From positions 4,836,001 through 4,900,000 of the forward strand of contig OY744467.1 of NCBI GenBank assembly GCA_963556145.1: DNA of 64,000 nt. Reading direction: 5' to 3'. Shown here in pieces: positions 45,592 to 57,748 of the stretch. The first letter of the stretch is position 1. The number at the start of each line of letters is the position of its first letter. The notes beneath the pieces were generated by a model, which was not told the origin of the DNA, searched no databases, and was given only the letters and a program-made list of their open reading frames with translations. Source of the stretch: Hygrocybe punicea. Lineage: Eukaryota; Basidiomycota; Agaricomycetes; Agaricales; Hygrophoraceae. Made by a program: the position numbers and the translations under genes.

Positions 45592-46794
45592 CTACACCAA
45601 ACTCCCTGTAAAATTCCGAACAAGGGCCTCCCAACAGGTTCCAATGTGCATATGTTCCCCCTTACACTTCTCGAGTACAACCCCTCCGCGTTCGTCGAGG
45701 GTGCGCAGCCCGATCCAGTCTTCGACGTAGAGTGGGTGGCGGCGCATGGGGATTATTTTGGTGTCTCCCGCGGGTGGTGGTACGAAAGGCGTTTGGATTG
45801 GATCGGAGAGCGCGTCGTTTTCTGGAACTGCTTCAGATCCGAACCACGCACTCTCCTTTGGAACGACGGTACGGTCCTCGTCGAATAAGACCAGGACAAG
45901 TTTATCGAGGCTCGCGAGGTTGCGGGCGTACGTAGTGTTGTGGGCGGTAGGGATCTCGTTGTTAAGGGATGTGAGGAAAGTGTTCGATGCGAGGTATGTC
46001 GGGAGATTCGCGGGGTCGCGGAAATACTGCGCCTACAAAGTCGGTTCGGTTAGAAATTGTTATGTTTAGACCAATGGTACGATGATTCAGAATCTACCTG
46101 AACCAAGTTATCCTGTGCCCATTTGCTGTAAACAGCACTCTTGGCGAGACGTCGTGCGAGTTGGCAGGGGATGTCGACCGGGCTGCAGAGGGGAATATCC
46201 GAGATACCCATGTGAGGAGATCCAAAGGTTATGAGGTTGTGGACTGGGGCGATAGCATGGCCGTATAACTCGACGTACGCACGAAGAAATTGGCCACCTG
46301 TTTTTGGGGTTGTCAGAAAGCAGAGAATTCGTTGTATTGGAGAAGCCACCTTGGGAGAGGCCAATGGCATCAAACCCGTCCTTCAATTCTTGGATTCCTG
46401 AAATCTGATCTGCCACAATGGCGACTTGGTCCTCCACCTTTCCGTACTGCCTCAGAAGGACCATTAAAGAAACTTGGGACGTATGAAACGATGAATAACG
46501 TACGAATCCAGCTTTGCGATCAGCAGCGAGGTCCTCTTCGATGTAGACGGAGTGGATGAAGATTCCAGAGTGGATATGCTTGATAGCGGACTGAAAATCA
46601 AGCATTCCTGGGGAGGAATGGGAGTCTCCTGGGATTCACGAGTTTGGAATAGAACTTGAACTTGAAGGTGAATTTGAAGAATTCCTCGACGAACCTAAGC
46701 CATGCCAGAGAACCAACGGACGGGGTTTCTTGAGCAGGGAAGCAGTTGCTTGGCTGGAGAGCAACCAGAGTAGGGTAAAGCAGATGAATTTCAT
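45592..46794 (-). CDS. PPT1: Palmitoyl-protein thioesterase
   Basis: Five exons (46794-46695, 46628-46504, 46446-46350, 46297-46098, 46032-45592) join to 320 aa, near the 306 aa of human PPT1. A signal peptide occupies about residues 1-19 (Phe-Ile-Cys-Phe-Thr-Leu-Leu-Trp-Leu-Leu). Then come Leu-Trp-His-Gly-Leu-Gly, the nucleophile elbow Gly-Leu-Ser-Gln-Gly-Gly split by intron 3, Thr-Phe-Gly-Ser-Pro-His-Met-Gly, an Asp-rich Leu-Phe-Asp-Glu-Asp-Arg segment and the catalytic-His region Gly-Glu-His-Met-His-Ile-Gly. The enzyme removes S-acyl groups from proteins in the vacuole/lysosome. Two Asn-X-Thr sites (near Asn-Thr-Thr and Asn-Phe-Thr) fit a secreted glycoprotein. It is divergent from the GT61 gene, with 268 bp between. 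Confidence 0.92.
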
Positions 46795-47062
46795 CGGTGA
46801 TGTGAAATCAAACACTGGAAATGAGAGTGCTACTTGACACGTGACATTTGTGTGAAAGTCACGTGCTGTATTATTTTCTCTGTCAAGCACTAACGGCCTT
46901 CCGCTGGAGAACTATCCCCGGGCCAACGGTCGCCTTCGCCTTCCCCCTATTCGTCCATCCGCCCCCAACAGTCACTGGCCTCCGCACTACCTTGTCGTTG
47001 TCGTTGTCCTTGACCACCTTGACTCTGCAGCACGGCGTTGACCTCGCACCAGTACTGCACTC

Positions 47063-48766
47063 ATGCCTCTCCTTCGCGGTCTCTCGCGGCGCGACACCGT
47101 ACTCGTCCTGCTCGGTGCCCTCTGCATGCACATCTTTTCATCCATGTTCAGCTCTCCGTTCGAGCGCAACTCCTCAATCGTCATCAACACCCACCTCGAC
47201 CAGTATCAAAATCCTCCAAACCTCGAACCCCTCCCGCCCCCTCCAGAACCTCCAGTGACCACCCCCGCACTCCGTGTAGAACAGTCCGCCGATGTCCATC
47301 ACGAGCCTGTCCCAATCCCAATCGATCAAGCCCTTGATCTGCCTGAAACCACCGTAGTCTCACACGCCCCGGGCTGGACAATCTTCCGCAACCTCTACAT
47401 GGCTGGTGGTACATTCTACATAGTCTCACCGCAACCACGTTCACAGTTCCCCGAAATACGCTATATGGTCAGTATATCATTGTTTGCCCAAGCAACGGCA
47501 GAAAATATCGCCGCCCGGGAACCCACGAACCAAGAGATGGACTTCCTCACAACCAAGCAGGCCAAACGACTTTGGGGTGGGAATGTGGGTCTTGGTCAGA
47601 GGAATCGTATTTGGTCTGTCGAAGGCAATACTGTACGTCGTGTGACCTTCTCATGAGATTCCGCTTCCTAACCATATTACATCCTCAGTTGCTCATCAAC
47701 GACCCAGATCAATTCCTAAACCACTATTATCACTTTGTTGCAGAACTTCTGCTCGGCGCATGGGCTTTTTGGTCAGGGACCTTCTCTCCCTCCACAGTCA
47801 CCTCCCACGCTCTTCCCCGCCTCCCCGCCCATTCAACATCCAATTCTTCTCTCCATCGCGCTATCTTTGCACACAGTACCTCCGAGGGATGGCGCGATGG
47901 CCCAGGATTCAACGCTTATGTTCTGCGTGCAGCATTCCCTTCCCTCACCGTCGAGGTCGAGAAAGATTGGCTTGACCGCGTCGACCTGACCCCAAAGACG
48001 AAGCTCGCACCCCGCGCTTGGCACTTCCCCCTCGTTCTCCTCGCCGACCGCAGCGCCGCTTTCCGTGGGAAAGCCTGTGGCCAGCGCACCCAGCGCACCG
48101 CGGCGGAGGCATACGAAGCCATGACAGAGAAGGATCGCCTTGACAGAAGTTGGTGGGAGCCCATTCGGAAGGCCGTGGTCCGGTTCGCGGGTGGCCATCC
48201 AGACATTATCAATGCGCTACAGACCCCAACCCGTGTCGTTCCCGGCGGAGCGGGGGAGATTGTCGCCAAGGATAATAATAAGCCTGAGATCTTGCCTATG
48301 CCTGACCAAGTGGTGATCACGTATATCAGTCGACAGGGTACCAACCGGAGACTGATACAGGAGGATCATGAGTTGTTGGTGGAGGCGTTGGAGGACATGG
48401 CGGACCGCAAGGGCTGGCATCTGCATGTCATCCAGGCGGAACGGCTAAGCAAGGACGAACAAGTTCGGATAATGGGGACGACTACTGTGCGTGCACCAGT
48501 CTTTTTCTTTCTTTTTTTCCAAGGTTCACGTCCCAACTATATACTTCATCACCAGATCATGCTCGGCGTGCACGGCAATGGCCTCACACACCTCGTCCTC
48601 ATGCCTCCTACTCGCGTATCCGCCGTGATCGAGATGTTCATTCCTGGCGGGTTTGCGCACGACTACGAGTGGACGACGCGTGCGCTTGGGATGCGCCATT
48701 TCGCTGTCTGGAATGATACGTGAGCTTTTCAACCGACAGTCCATCCGGCAACCCTCTGCCTCAACA

Positions 48767-48802
<36 letters not shown>

Positions 48803-48943
48803 ATGATTCCCCTTCACAGATACCACTCACACCCAACGGAACCACAGGTGGACTATCCCGAAGGGTTCCAGGGGTCACAGATCCCCGCGTATGGCCCTGC
48901 TATCGCGAAGCTCATCGAGGACCGCGTCGAGGGGCGAGTGTAA
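47063..48943 (+). CDS. GT61-type glycosyltransferase
   Basis: Four exons (47063-47632, 47689-48486, 48556-48719, 48820-48943) give 551 aa. It is a type II membrane protein: a short basic N-terminus, one anchor (about residues 12-30), then a Pro-rich stem. The catalytic domain has Phe-Leu-Asn-His-Tyr-Tyr-His-Phe-Val-Ala-Glu-Leu-Leu-Leu-Gly and, at the exon 2/3 border, Gly-Val-His-Gly-Asn-Gly-Leu-Thr-His, the signature of family 61 (DUF563). Family members include xylosyl- and GlcNAc-transferases of the ER/Golgi; the substrate is not deducible. Intron 3 contains a GATT microsatellite. An extra short intron near 47,466-47,500 cannot be excluded but is not needed. Confidence 0.85.
48767..48802 (+). 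repeat. (GATT)n microsatellite in a GT61 intron
   Basis: About nine perfect ATTG/GATT units inside the third intron. Confidence 0.9.
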
Positions 48944-49464
48944 CAGTGCCTTGTTGAGTTCAGGCTTCCGACTCCCGGCAGCGACTTTCGGGACACTCCT
49001 CAACCCAAGGCTTGCGCAATGCTGGTTCTATTTCCCATTGTAATTTTTTTAACGCAACACAAGGCATCATGGATGAAATGTACGGTACTCGAGGACCAAG
49101 AAACGCAGTTCGGGGCGAAGAAAAAGGCGATTTAAAGTCTATATGCAGACGTGGACGCTGCTCATATGTTTCATGCTTTTCTGGACATTGCAATATTCTA
49201 TGTTTCTCTCTACGTTATTTTTTAATTAAACATTTATTTCACCGTCGTTGTTCAGAGTGTTCTCTTGATTCCTTGCTGTCTTAGTCCCACACGCAACCAC
49301 GATTTTGTGTTGGTTTTGAGATCTCGTCATTTGGAAAACTTGGCTGTGTACGATTTTCACTCACTTGCATCTGCTGCAAAAATCTTGATCAGTATTGCCA
49401 GCCTCTATATAATGGACACAGAATAAGTAAGAGTGTTGTGATCAAAGACAAGCAATCAGAAAAG
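48944..49464. other. Shared 3' intergenic region
   Basis: 520 bp between the convergent GT61 and RDH54 genes. No ORF or repeat recognised. Confidence 0.55.
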
Positions 49465-52400
49465 CTAAATTTCGCCCTCTCCATCATCCCCTTCCAAGGC
49501 AACTTCAGAACTCCTCTCGAAGAGAAACGATACAGTCCCTCCTGGAACGTCATGGACGGACAAAGTCGAAATCTCTTCATCGGGCTCAACATCCAACGGC
49601 GGAGAATCCAATCGTGTGGTTTCTGCTTCTGGAGTGAAAATCAGCCTCCGTAAGATGTCATCTTGAACCACATCTCTGGCTGTAGATCGAAGACAGTTGA
49701 CGTGGGTCCATTCCCCTAAAGCAGCTAGCTCAGCCTTTTTCTTCTGAAAGTACTGCAAATATGGGAAAGAAAGGTATGTCTTATTTAGTGCCCCCTCTAA
49801 AAAAAGGAGCCTTACCGCTTTGTCCATCTTATTGGTCTGCGCAGGTCGGATATGAGAAGCTGCCATGAAACCTTTTTGAGAGTCGTTCTCTTCCACGTCG
49901 CTCTCGAGGATCACTGGTTCATCCACCTCCACCATATGCGAGCTGTCGCAAGGACACTGGAGAAGGTCGTGCGTATTGCAGGCTGTATCAGGATGTATTC
50001 GAAAGATATCCCGCAACTAAATACAATCGCATTTAATCAGTCACGAAGACTTCAACATAAATGGATTATGTACATCCTTCCGAGAGAATGAATCGGACTT
50101 TGTGCCGGATGTGCTCTGCAAATTAATCAATCAGCCAAGGTGATTGTGCAGGTCACCAAGGAGATATTCACGGATCCCATTAGAGCTGACATCACCCGAG
50201 TCAGATATGAAAAGACCATAAGAGAAAATACTTACAGTTGCTCAAACCAAGCTTCGTCACTTGTCTCTGATATATTTTCTCTATTGCACCATGAGTCAGA
50301 GAATTACATAAAAAATACGGTGACTTGCCGTCGATCGCCCCCGCCGTTAAGAAACGGTATATAAAAACTGGACGCTTCTGACCATCGCTATTCGTTAGGA
50401 GACAGAAAGATCCTCAGATTAAATAAAATCCATCCAAAAAGACACGCACCGATGAATTCGGGCCATAGACTGCAGATCATGACTAGAGAATGTTCGTTAG
50501 AATCCAAGATGAAAAGATTTCCCAAGATATTGCACCTCGGATTCCAATCGGAGTCGATCAAGCACAGCCGCGAGGCCCCAATGAGATTGAGGCCGACCCC
50601 CCCTGCTTTCGATGATAGAAGGAAGAGGACTATTTGATGACTTGGTGAGTTGGAAAATGGGGAGGAAACTCAGTACTCACATCGGCTACGTTGAGAAGAC
50701 TTGTTGAATATATTAATGTATTCTTGTCGCTTTGCGGTAGGAGTTTGACTCCAGTATTTGTTTCAGTTGCGGTCAAAAAAAAAGGCTGGCAGGATGAACG
50801 CCTCACCCATCGAGTCGATAATAGGTATACGATTTCTTCTTGCAAAATGCCTCAAGTATGTTGAGCGTGGAGGTGTAATGAGATACAAGAATGCATTTCT
50901 CGTCGGTGTCCTGCGAGGACAATCAGAGATCGCATAGTGCGCCGGTTTAGAATCTACCTCGCGTATGATTCGGAGAAGATTTGATATCGCCGTAAGCTTA
51001 CCTGTGCGAGCAAGATATTTTCATTTTTGGGAACAAATTCTTGGGGTATACAGAAAACGCACCACTCAAAGACACATCCTCAATTTGAGCTCTCTCCGGT
51101 AAAAGACTCAATGCCTCTTCAACGCCAGCCCGCTTGATGGCACAATGCTCTCCGTTTCCTTGGCTTTTGGCTTTCAAGTTGTCTGCGGTTGCTTTGAGTA
51201 GGATCGGACTGTTGCTAATTTTTGTGAGAATATTGATCAAGGCGAGAGACTCCGCAGTAGAGCCCTGGATGAGGTTGTCCAATTTATCAGCATGGAGAAT
51301 TTTGGCAAAGATGGTCAGCTGAAGGGCAGTGGGGGTCACAAAGACCACGTATTCATCTAAAAAATTGCTAATATCAGCTGAATGAGATGCAGTATAACAA
51401 TAAACCAACGTTTCGGTGGCAAGTAATTTTTTAAAATTGTGGCTTCTCTCCTGAGGACGAAGCTTCTGCTTATTTCTAGTAGCTATGAATAATACGGAGG
51501 TCAAGGAGAGCCAGACAGAATACACGCCCACACATACGCACCTGTTCGGAACGCGCTTTGCCAAATTCGCTTTCCTTGGCGAAACAATCTGGCGCTCGAC
51601 TCTTCAGAATGGGCGTTTCGTAGATACGACGGAATGTTGCATAATCCTCTGGTGCAAGAATGTAGATGACGGCACAAGCCTTCGGTTGATGTCACTCACC
51701 AAGTAATCCAGGATTGCAGAAATCTGCCTATCGCCAACACGAAGGTGAGTAACTATGACTATGAACATACCTACGTCAATCAATACCATAGTATGGAACT
51801 CGCCCAAATCATTCTGGATTGGGGTTCCTGACAGAATAACTCTACGAGGAGTGCGGAAAGACTTGAACATGGCAGTAGTCTTATTATTGGCCGATTTAAG
51901 TCTATGTCCTTCGCGACGGTTCAGCCAGTGTTTACAAGGACAACGTGTTAATGGTTAAACCTTCATCACAGATTATTAAACCAATAGGTGGACTGCCAGA
52001 GATGGGTTAGATTCGGGGGCACCATCAAGTATGTGCCCTTACTCGCAATACGTTAGTTCATCGCTATTCATAGTTAATAGTCGGATATTCGTCTGATCGA
52101 CAAGTCGGCATACCTTATCGTCCTCAGCCGCTCGTAACCAATCACCAGAACATGATGAATTTTTCTGCCATGGAGAAGGTGGGAAAATGTAACCAACAAA
52201 AGGTTTGGTTGAACTCACGAATGAATGAAAGGCTTGATCTTAGCCTTGTCTTTGTCACCAATAAACACACCGACTCTATCCTTCCCTAGCCTAGCCATCT
52301 CTTCAGACATGCCAGCCAGACTGCAGGCTCAAATTCCCTCACCATTTTTGGAATTCAACCTTCCAATTCTAGCGAAAGGAGGGCTCGAATCAGAAACAAT

Positions 52401-54356
52401 GAAAATGGGAAAACGGTAATGAAACTCGAACATTAACAAGAGACACTGGACACACAATCAGTGCTTTGCCGATAATAGGCCTTGCCCCAGCATATGGACT
52501 CTGTTCTGTACACCACGAATGTCGGTGAAATAAAGCAGAAACATAAAGCAGAAACCTACTGAGTAATGTCCAAACCAAGCTGATTGTCTGCACGTGATAT
52601 CAGTTACGAGCATGGACACGACAACAAAAGCTTTTAAGGATCAGAACGAACCTGGAGCGTTTTCCCAAGGCCCCTGAGAGAAGGGCGTTCAGTTAGAGCA
52701 CCAACGCCTACCATGACGCTTACATCTCGTCCGCAAGGATACAACCCTGACCTTCATGTTTACGCAGTCCCATAACACATTCGTATAAAAATTTCACGCC
52801 TGTGATGACTAGTTTGTTGTGGTATAAAGGACAGCCTATCAACGACATACCTTCTTTCTGATGAGGACGCATATGCCGAGCAAGGATAGGATCTAAAACC
52901 ACAGGAATAATGGGCAAATTCCTGACAGACGTGTCAGATGTTGCCTAGGAAGTGACCAAACCATACTTTTTGTTGAATCTCATGATATGTTCCTTTGTTG
53001 GGGCCTTCATGACAACGGCGCCTTCCGCTTCTGGGTCATGTCTGCGATAGAACCTATCAATAGGAATCAAATGGAGGTCTTTGACATGCCACGCACAGAG
53101 GACGTTTGGGCTTAGGCTTCTCGGCTGCTCCATAAAATGAGGTTGGAGCAACGAAATTTGCAGCCGAAGGAATAAAACTTGTCGAGCCTTGTGGCACAAG
53201 AGGGTTACTTGTCTTGCTAGCAGTCTGCGGCACAAACGAAGTGCCCTCAGAAGGACTTCCACAGAAAATCTCGGGATGCTTAGAGTTCCCTATGATGGTG
53301 GGCAACTGCGAAACAGAGATCATGCTATCGAGTTCCACTTCTTTACCACCTATGTAGGTCTGATAGCCACAGTAGAGAGAATCGCCTTTCCAAGCTGTCG
53401 AGCCCATACTATCATCACAAAAATATGTCAGGACGTATTCATGCAGCAATATGATACCATCATTACACTTTTCCTTCTTCGGATATCAATGTCAATTTGT
53501 CACCGGTATGCGAAACGAATGCATCCCCGTCCCATGTCTTGTGTTTCTTTTGTTGTTGTTTCCGCCTAAATAAAACATAAGCTTCATTCAAACGAACAAA
53601 TGGATAACGGCACCAATTGGCGGTCCAATGTGAGTCTTCGACTTTCACCCCATCCAGACCTTGCTTACGCAGATTACGCTCGCTTGTAGCAACAAGGTTA
53701 ATTGGCAAGAGAGGGATTCCCTTCCTCTCAATCCCGCTTGAAGATTGGTTTGCGGAATCGGATAATTTGCTATTTCGGGTCGGCGGAGCAAATTGTTTAG
53801 AAAGTCCTGAAAGGCTGGCAGACCACTGGGGGAGCAATATCGATGGCGTTCGCCCGAAGCATGCACCAGAGAGATAATCTGTGCGTTTGATTGCATGATC
53901 AACTGCGAATTCCTTGCCACAAATATTATTTTCTTTTCCTTCGCATATCGTCGACGCTGGCCTTCCGATACCAATCCTGTTTGGAAAAGTCGACAAGTTC
54001 ACCTAAATCCAATTCATTTCCGTGACGTACAATTTTCCTTCAAGGTCATATAGAGTGCCCTTCACCCCGTCCTCGACGAGGACCGCGTCCCCATCCCAAG
54101 TTTTGTGCTTCTTATACTGGGGAAGTCTCCTATAGATGATAACAGGTTCAAAAAAATGGCGTAAAGTCGCGAATGTAATCAGTCACCATTGTACCATCCA
54201 ATAACGTTCTCCGCCATCTTCATTCATTCGCACGCCATTTTCCAGTGGGGCGTCACTCGTTGAGAATGCTTCAAAGTTGCGTTTCAGACTTGGTTGGTCC
54301 GTTTCAGATTTTCGCTTCAGTGCTCCGCCAGCGACCACTGGCTGAAAGGTGGGCAT
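49465..54356 (-). CDS. RDH54: RDH54/RAD54B SNF2-family DNA translocase
   Basis: Starts at ATG 54356-54354 and ends at TAG 49467-49465 through roughly 31 small exons. The N-terminus has two Lys-His-Lys-Thr-Trp-Asp-Gly-Asp repeats that form paired small domains. The SNF2 motor follows: Asp-Glu-Met / Gly-Leu-Gly-Lys-Thr (motif I, split by an intron near 52.7 kb), Asp-Glu-Gly-His (motif II), Leu-Ser-Gly-Thr-Pro-Ile-Gln-Asn (motif III), Phe-Val-Leu-Arg-Arg, then the helicase-C block [10 protein letters not shown] (motif V) and Arg-Ile-His-Arg-Asp-Gly-Gln-Lys-Arg (motif VI). The C-terminus has Glu-Trp-Thr-His-Val-Asn-Cys-Leu-Arg. RDH54 remodels Rad51/Dmc1 filaments in homologous recombination. One intron is GC-AG. 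Near 50,120-50,235 I could not fit the splice phase exactly, so that junction is uncertain. Confidence 0.9.
50281..50328 (-). other. GC-AG intron in RDH54
   Basis: Between Ala-Ile-Asp and Glu-Lys-Ile-Tyr-Gln the only donor that keeps the conserved frame is GCAAGT; the acceptor is CAATAG. 48 bp. Confidence 0.75.
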
Positions 54357-54432
54357 AAAGGATGCAGGAAATGTGGAAGCGCGCTAGTCGCGTCACGTCA
54401 CAAACGTGCATGTCACCTGACCATCCCACTAT

Positions 54433-56377
54433 GTAAGCTATAGCTGTTGAGCACGTGCCTCAGCAGCTATTGTTTGGCTGGAGAGTCAACCCCGGCAATA
54501 AACCTTGCCCCACTACCCCCAAATATTTAGCATAGAGTAGATAGTATTCCAAATATAGTAACAGTGGCACCGGAAGCACATCCAACATCAGGAACAAGGG
54601 TGCTGATGGGCTTGGGCTTTCCCGTCACCATTGCCATGGCCCCGCCCATCACTCACAGGCATGCATGCTCGTCATCATCGACATTGAGCATGACTATTTC
54701 ACTATCCCACCATCTTTTCTTGTGGAAATTTTTACATATCACATATATATTGCCCTACATGCCATATGTAGACTAATACACATGAAAATAAACAAAATAA
54801 AACAAAAATAAAAGAAATAAAAAATAATGATACATGGGGCACTGCCGACGAACCAGTGGGTACTCACCTTCGCAAAGGTGCTGGATTGGGTCTAAACTTG
54901 ATGGTGGAGGGTGCTGGAGGGTGGGTGATGGGAGGGATGGATGCTGGGAGACAGGGAAGGATGGAGAGGGGGGTGGCAATGAGTGGTGAGGAAGGGGCCA
55001 GGAAGCAAGGCAGATGGTGGAAAAGTGAGGGGGTGGGTGGGGGAGGGCTCCTGGCCCAGAACGAGCAGTGGGAAGGGGTAAGTACATGTACTTACCCCTT
55101 CCTGCTGCTCATTTGGGGCATGTACTTACCTCTTCCCGCTGCTCGTTAGGGGCCAGGAGCCCTCCCCCATCCATCCCCTCTCCATTTCCCCCATCCACCT
55201 CGCTTCCCGGCCCCTTCCTCACTACCGATCACCACCCCCCTCTCCATGCACCCTTCCCCACCTCCCAGTGTCCATCCCTCTCATCGCCCACCCTCCAGCA
55301 CCCTTCACCATCAAGTTTAGACCCAATCCGGTGCCTCCGCAAAGGTGAGTACCCACCAGTTTGCCAGTGGCACCCCTTGTATCATTATTTTTATTTCTTT
55401 TATTTCTGTTTTATTTTGTTTATTTTCATGTATATTAGTCTACATACAGCATGTAGGGCAATATATATATGATATACATAAAATTCCACAAGAAAAGATG
55501 GCAGGACAGTGAAATAGTCATGCTCAATGTTGTCGTCGTCGAGCGTTGTAGAGGCTCTGGGCCGTCTGGACCCAAATCCTCTTCATATCCCACATCGTCC
55601 CCATCCATTCCCATTCATGTATCGTCGATTCCGCCTGATTCCAGTCCTCTCCGTCGATTCCACACCGGATTCCGCCTCCGGATTCATTCCTACACGCACT
55701 GCAATGTCCCTAACGACCCGGAATCACTATGTATATAGTTACATATGATGTATCTTCGTTTCCCGTCTCCCAGTACATAGCATTCTTCCTATCCTCCACT
55801 CCACTCCACCCCTATCAGTTACAGCCTTCGCTTGTAGTACATAGTTACTACAGCACAGGATCACTCCCAGTAGTATAAAAGATGTACCCTTATACTACAA
55901 CCATATCTTATTATCCCGCTTCAGTTCTATTTCTGAGTCCACTCTTCATATCGTCTACACCGCTCATAGTCCTTTCCCCATACTCTCCCTCTGAGTCCAG
56001 AACCCCTGGATTCGGGTTGGATTGACTAGACTACATAGAAACACTTTACTCCTTTGATCTCTTTCTAGCAGATCACCCCTTCTAGTAGATTCCCATTCCG
56101 GGTCTACAACAGAACTCGCCGTCACAGCGTGCATGCCTGTGAGTGATGGGCAGGGCCATGGCAATGGTGACAGGAAAGCCTGAGCCCATCAGCGCCCTTG
56201 TTCCTGACATCGGATGTACTTCCGGTGCCAATGTTACTATATTTGGGAATACTATCTACTCTATGCTAAGTATTTGGGGGTAGTGGGGCAAGGTTTATTG
56301 CTGGGGTTGGGCAAAGAGCACTCTCCAGCCAAACAATAGCTGCTGAGGCATGTGCTCAACAGCTATAGTCTTAGGTA
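54433..56377. mobile_element. Palindromic foldback element, centre near 55,105
   Basis: The left arm, 54433 to about 55100, pairs with the right arm, about 55110-55549 plus 56127-56377. Outer ends are TATAGCTGTTGAGC and its complement. Shared inner words include GCATGACTATTTCACT and the AAAATAAACAAAATAAAAC stretch. The centre carries the short palindrome AAGTACATGTACTT. The right arm is interrupted by a 580-bp solo LTR. No coding potential was recognised. Mirrored Pro-rich ORFs arise from the pyrimidine-rich arms. Confidence 0.75.
55547..56126. mobile_element. Solo LTR, family 2, 580 bp
   Basis: TGTAGA at the left, CACA at the right, and a 4-bp duplication GCGT at 55543-55546 and 56127-56130. 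Removing it restores the right arm of the palindrome. The start TGTAGAGNCTC is shared with the 1.9-kb LTR at 34031, which also has a 4-bp duplication. Confidence 0.7.
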
Positions 56378-56541
56378 AAGGGACAACCAGGTGGTGCATG
56401 TAGTCACCATAGTATACAGTCACAGTAGTATACAGCTTGTCTCAGCACTCACCAATGACCTCACCGCCAGCTGTATGGCGAAGCAGGAAACCAAGAACAA
56501 AGTTGAGTCAAGTGTTGGCAAGTTGATATCAGCAGATAGTG

Positions 56542-57740
56542 TTACAACCGTTTTCGAAAACCTTGCTCAGCGTTTCAATTTGAGTGCAAATAAATAAAAC
56601 AAATCGAAAAATTCAGTAAAAGAAAAAAAATCGCTCCAGCATCCTACAGCCATCCTTCCACTTGCCAAAAGGTACATTTAGCTTCCCTACATCATGGTCT
56701 ACTATTAGGTCAGCTCAGATTCCAAGTTACAGGCACTAGAGCTGCTGGATGACAGATGGGAGGAGGGGAAGGTTATGGATGTTCTGGGTACAATGAGTGG
56801 AGTTTGATGGGCCAGAGAGCACTCTGGAGGTCGTAGACTATCAGGTTGGTGGTAATATCATGGAAGCTTGTATATCCTTGGTGCTGCAAAGGAGAATGGT
56901 TTGCTTCCAGTCATGTGTAACTTATGCATTATATTCTTCGAATGCAAGTACTTCTTTGTTCTATGGCCCTGAAATTTATCTACATGTCATTTATCTACAG
57001 TAATAGATCAGTATTGCAAGCTGCGCTGAATGCAAGTGTCACTGGACATGCCGAGAGTTTTACCGCCAATGCCAATGCCAGTTGCCAGACATGAGCAAGA
57101 AGGAGATAAGTGGACGAGGAAAGGGGCAGCCAATGACAGCAAGGGAAGAGAAGAGCAGAGGAATAGCAGTAAAATGCCTCATGCAGGTGGCAGATCCTAA
57201 CAAGAATTGGGGCAGCATTGGACTAGGGAGATCCTGTCTTCAATTTACATTATGGATGGGATTCGCATGGTTTCTACAGACATGGAGAGCAATGCTGAGA
57301 CCCAAATGATGATAGGTGGTGTCTGAGAATGACAATGACGAGTCAAAAACGATGGCAAGGTTGTATTACCACTGCCACCTGACTGAGATATACCATTTGA
57401 AATGGTTTAGAACAAGCTTCCATGATATTACCACCAACCTGATAGCCTACAACAACCAGAGTGCTCTCTGGCCCGTCAAACTCCACTCATTGTACCCAGA
57501 ACATCCATAACCTTCCCCTCCTCCCATCTGTCATCCAGCAGCTCTAGTGCCTGTAACTCAGAATCTGAGCTGACCTAGTAGTAGACCATGATGTAGGGAA
57601 GCTAAATGTACCTTTTGGCAAGTGGAAGGATGGCTGTAGGACGCTGGAGCGATTTTTTTTCTTTTACTGAATTTTTCGATTTGTTTTATTTATTTGCACT
57701 CAAATTGAAACGCCGAGCAAGGTTTTCGAAACGGTTGTAA
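56542..57740. mobile_element. Foldback element with about 350-bp arms
   Basis: Left arm 56542 to about 56890 begins TTACAACCG; right arm about 57395-57740 ends CGGTTGTAA. The arms share long blocks such as CGCTCCAGC, CTTCCACTTGCCAAAAGG and GGTGGTAATATCATGGAAGC. The unique centre of about 500 bp has no recognisable gene. Confidence 0.75.
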
Positions 57741-57748
57741 TAGAATTA

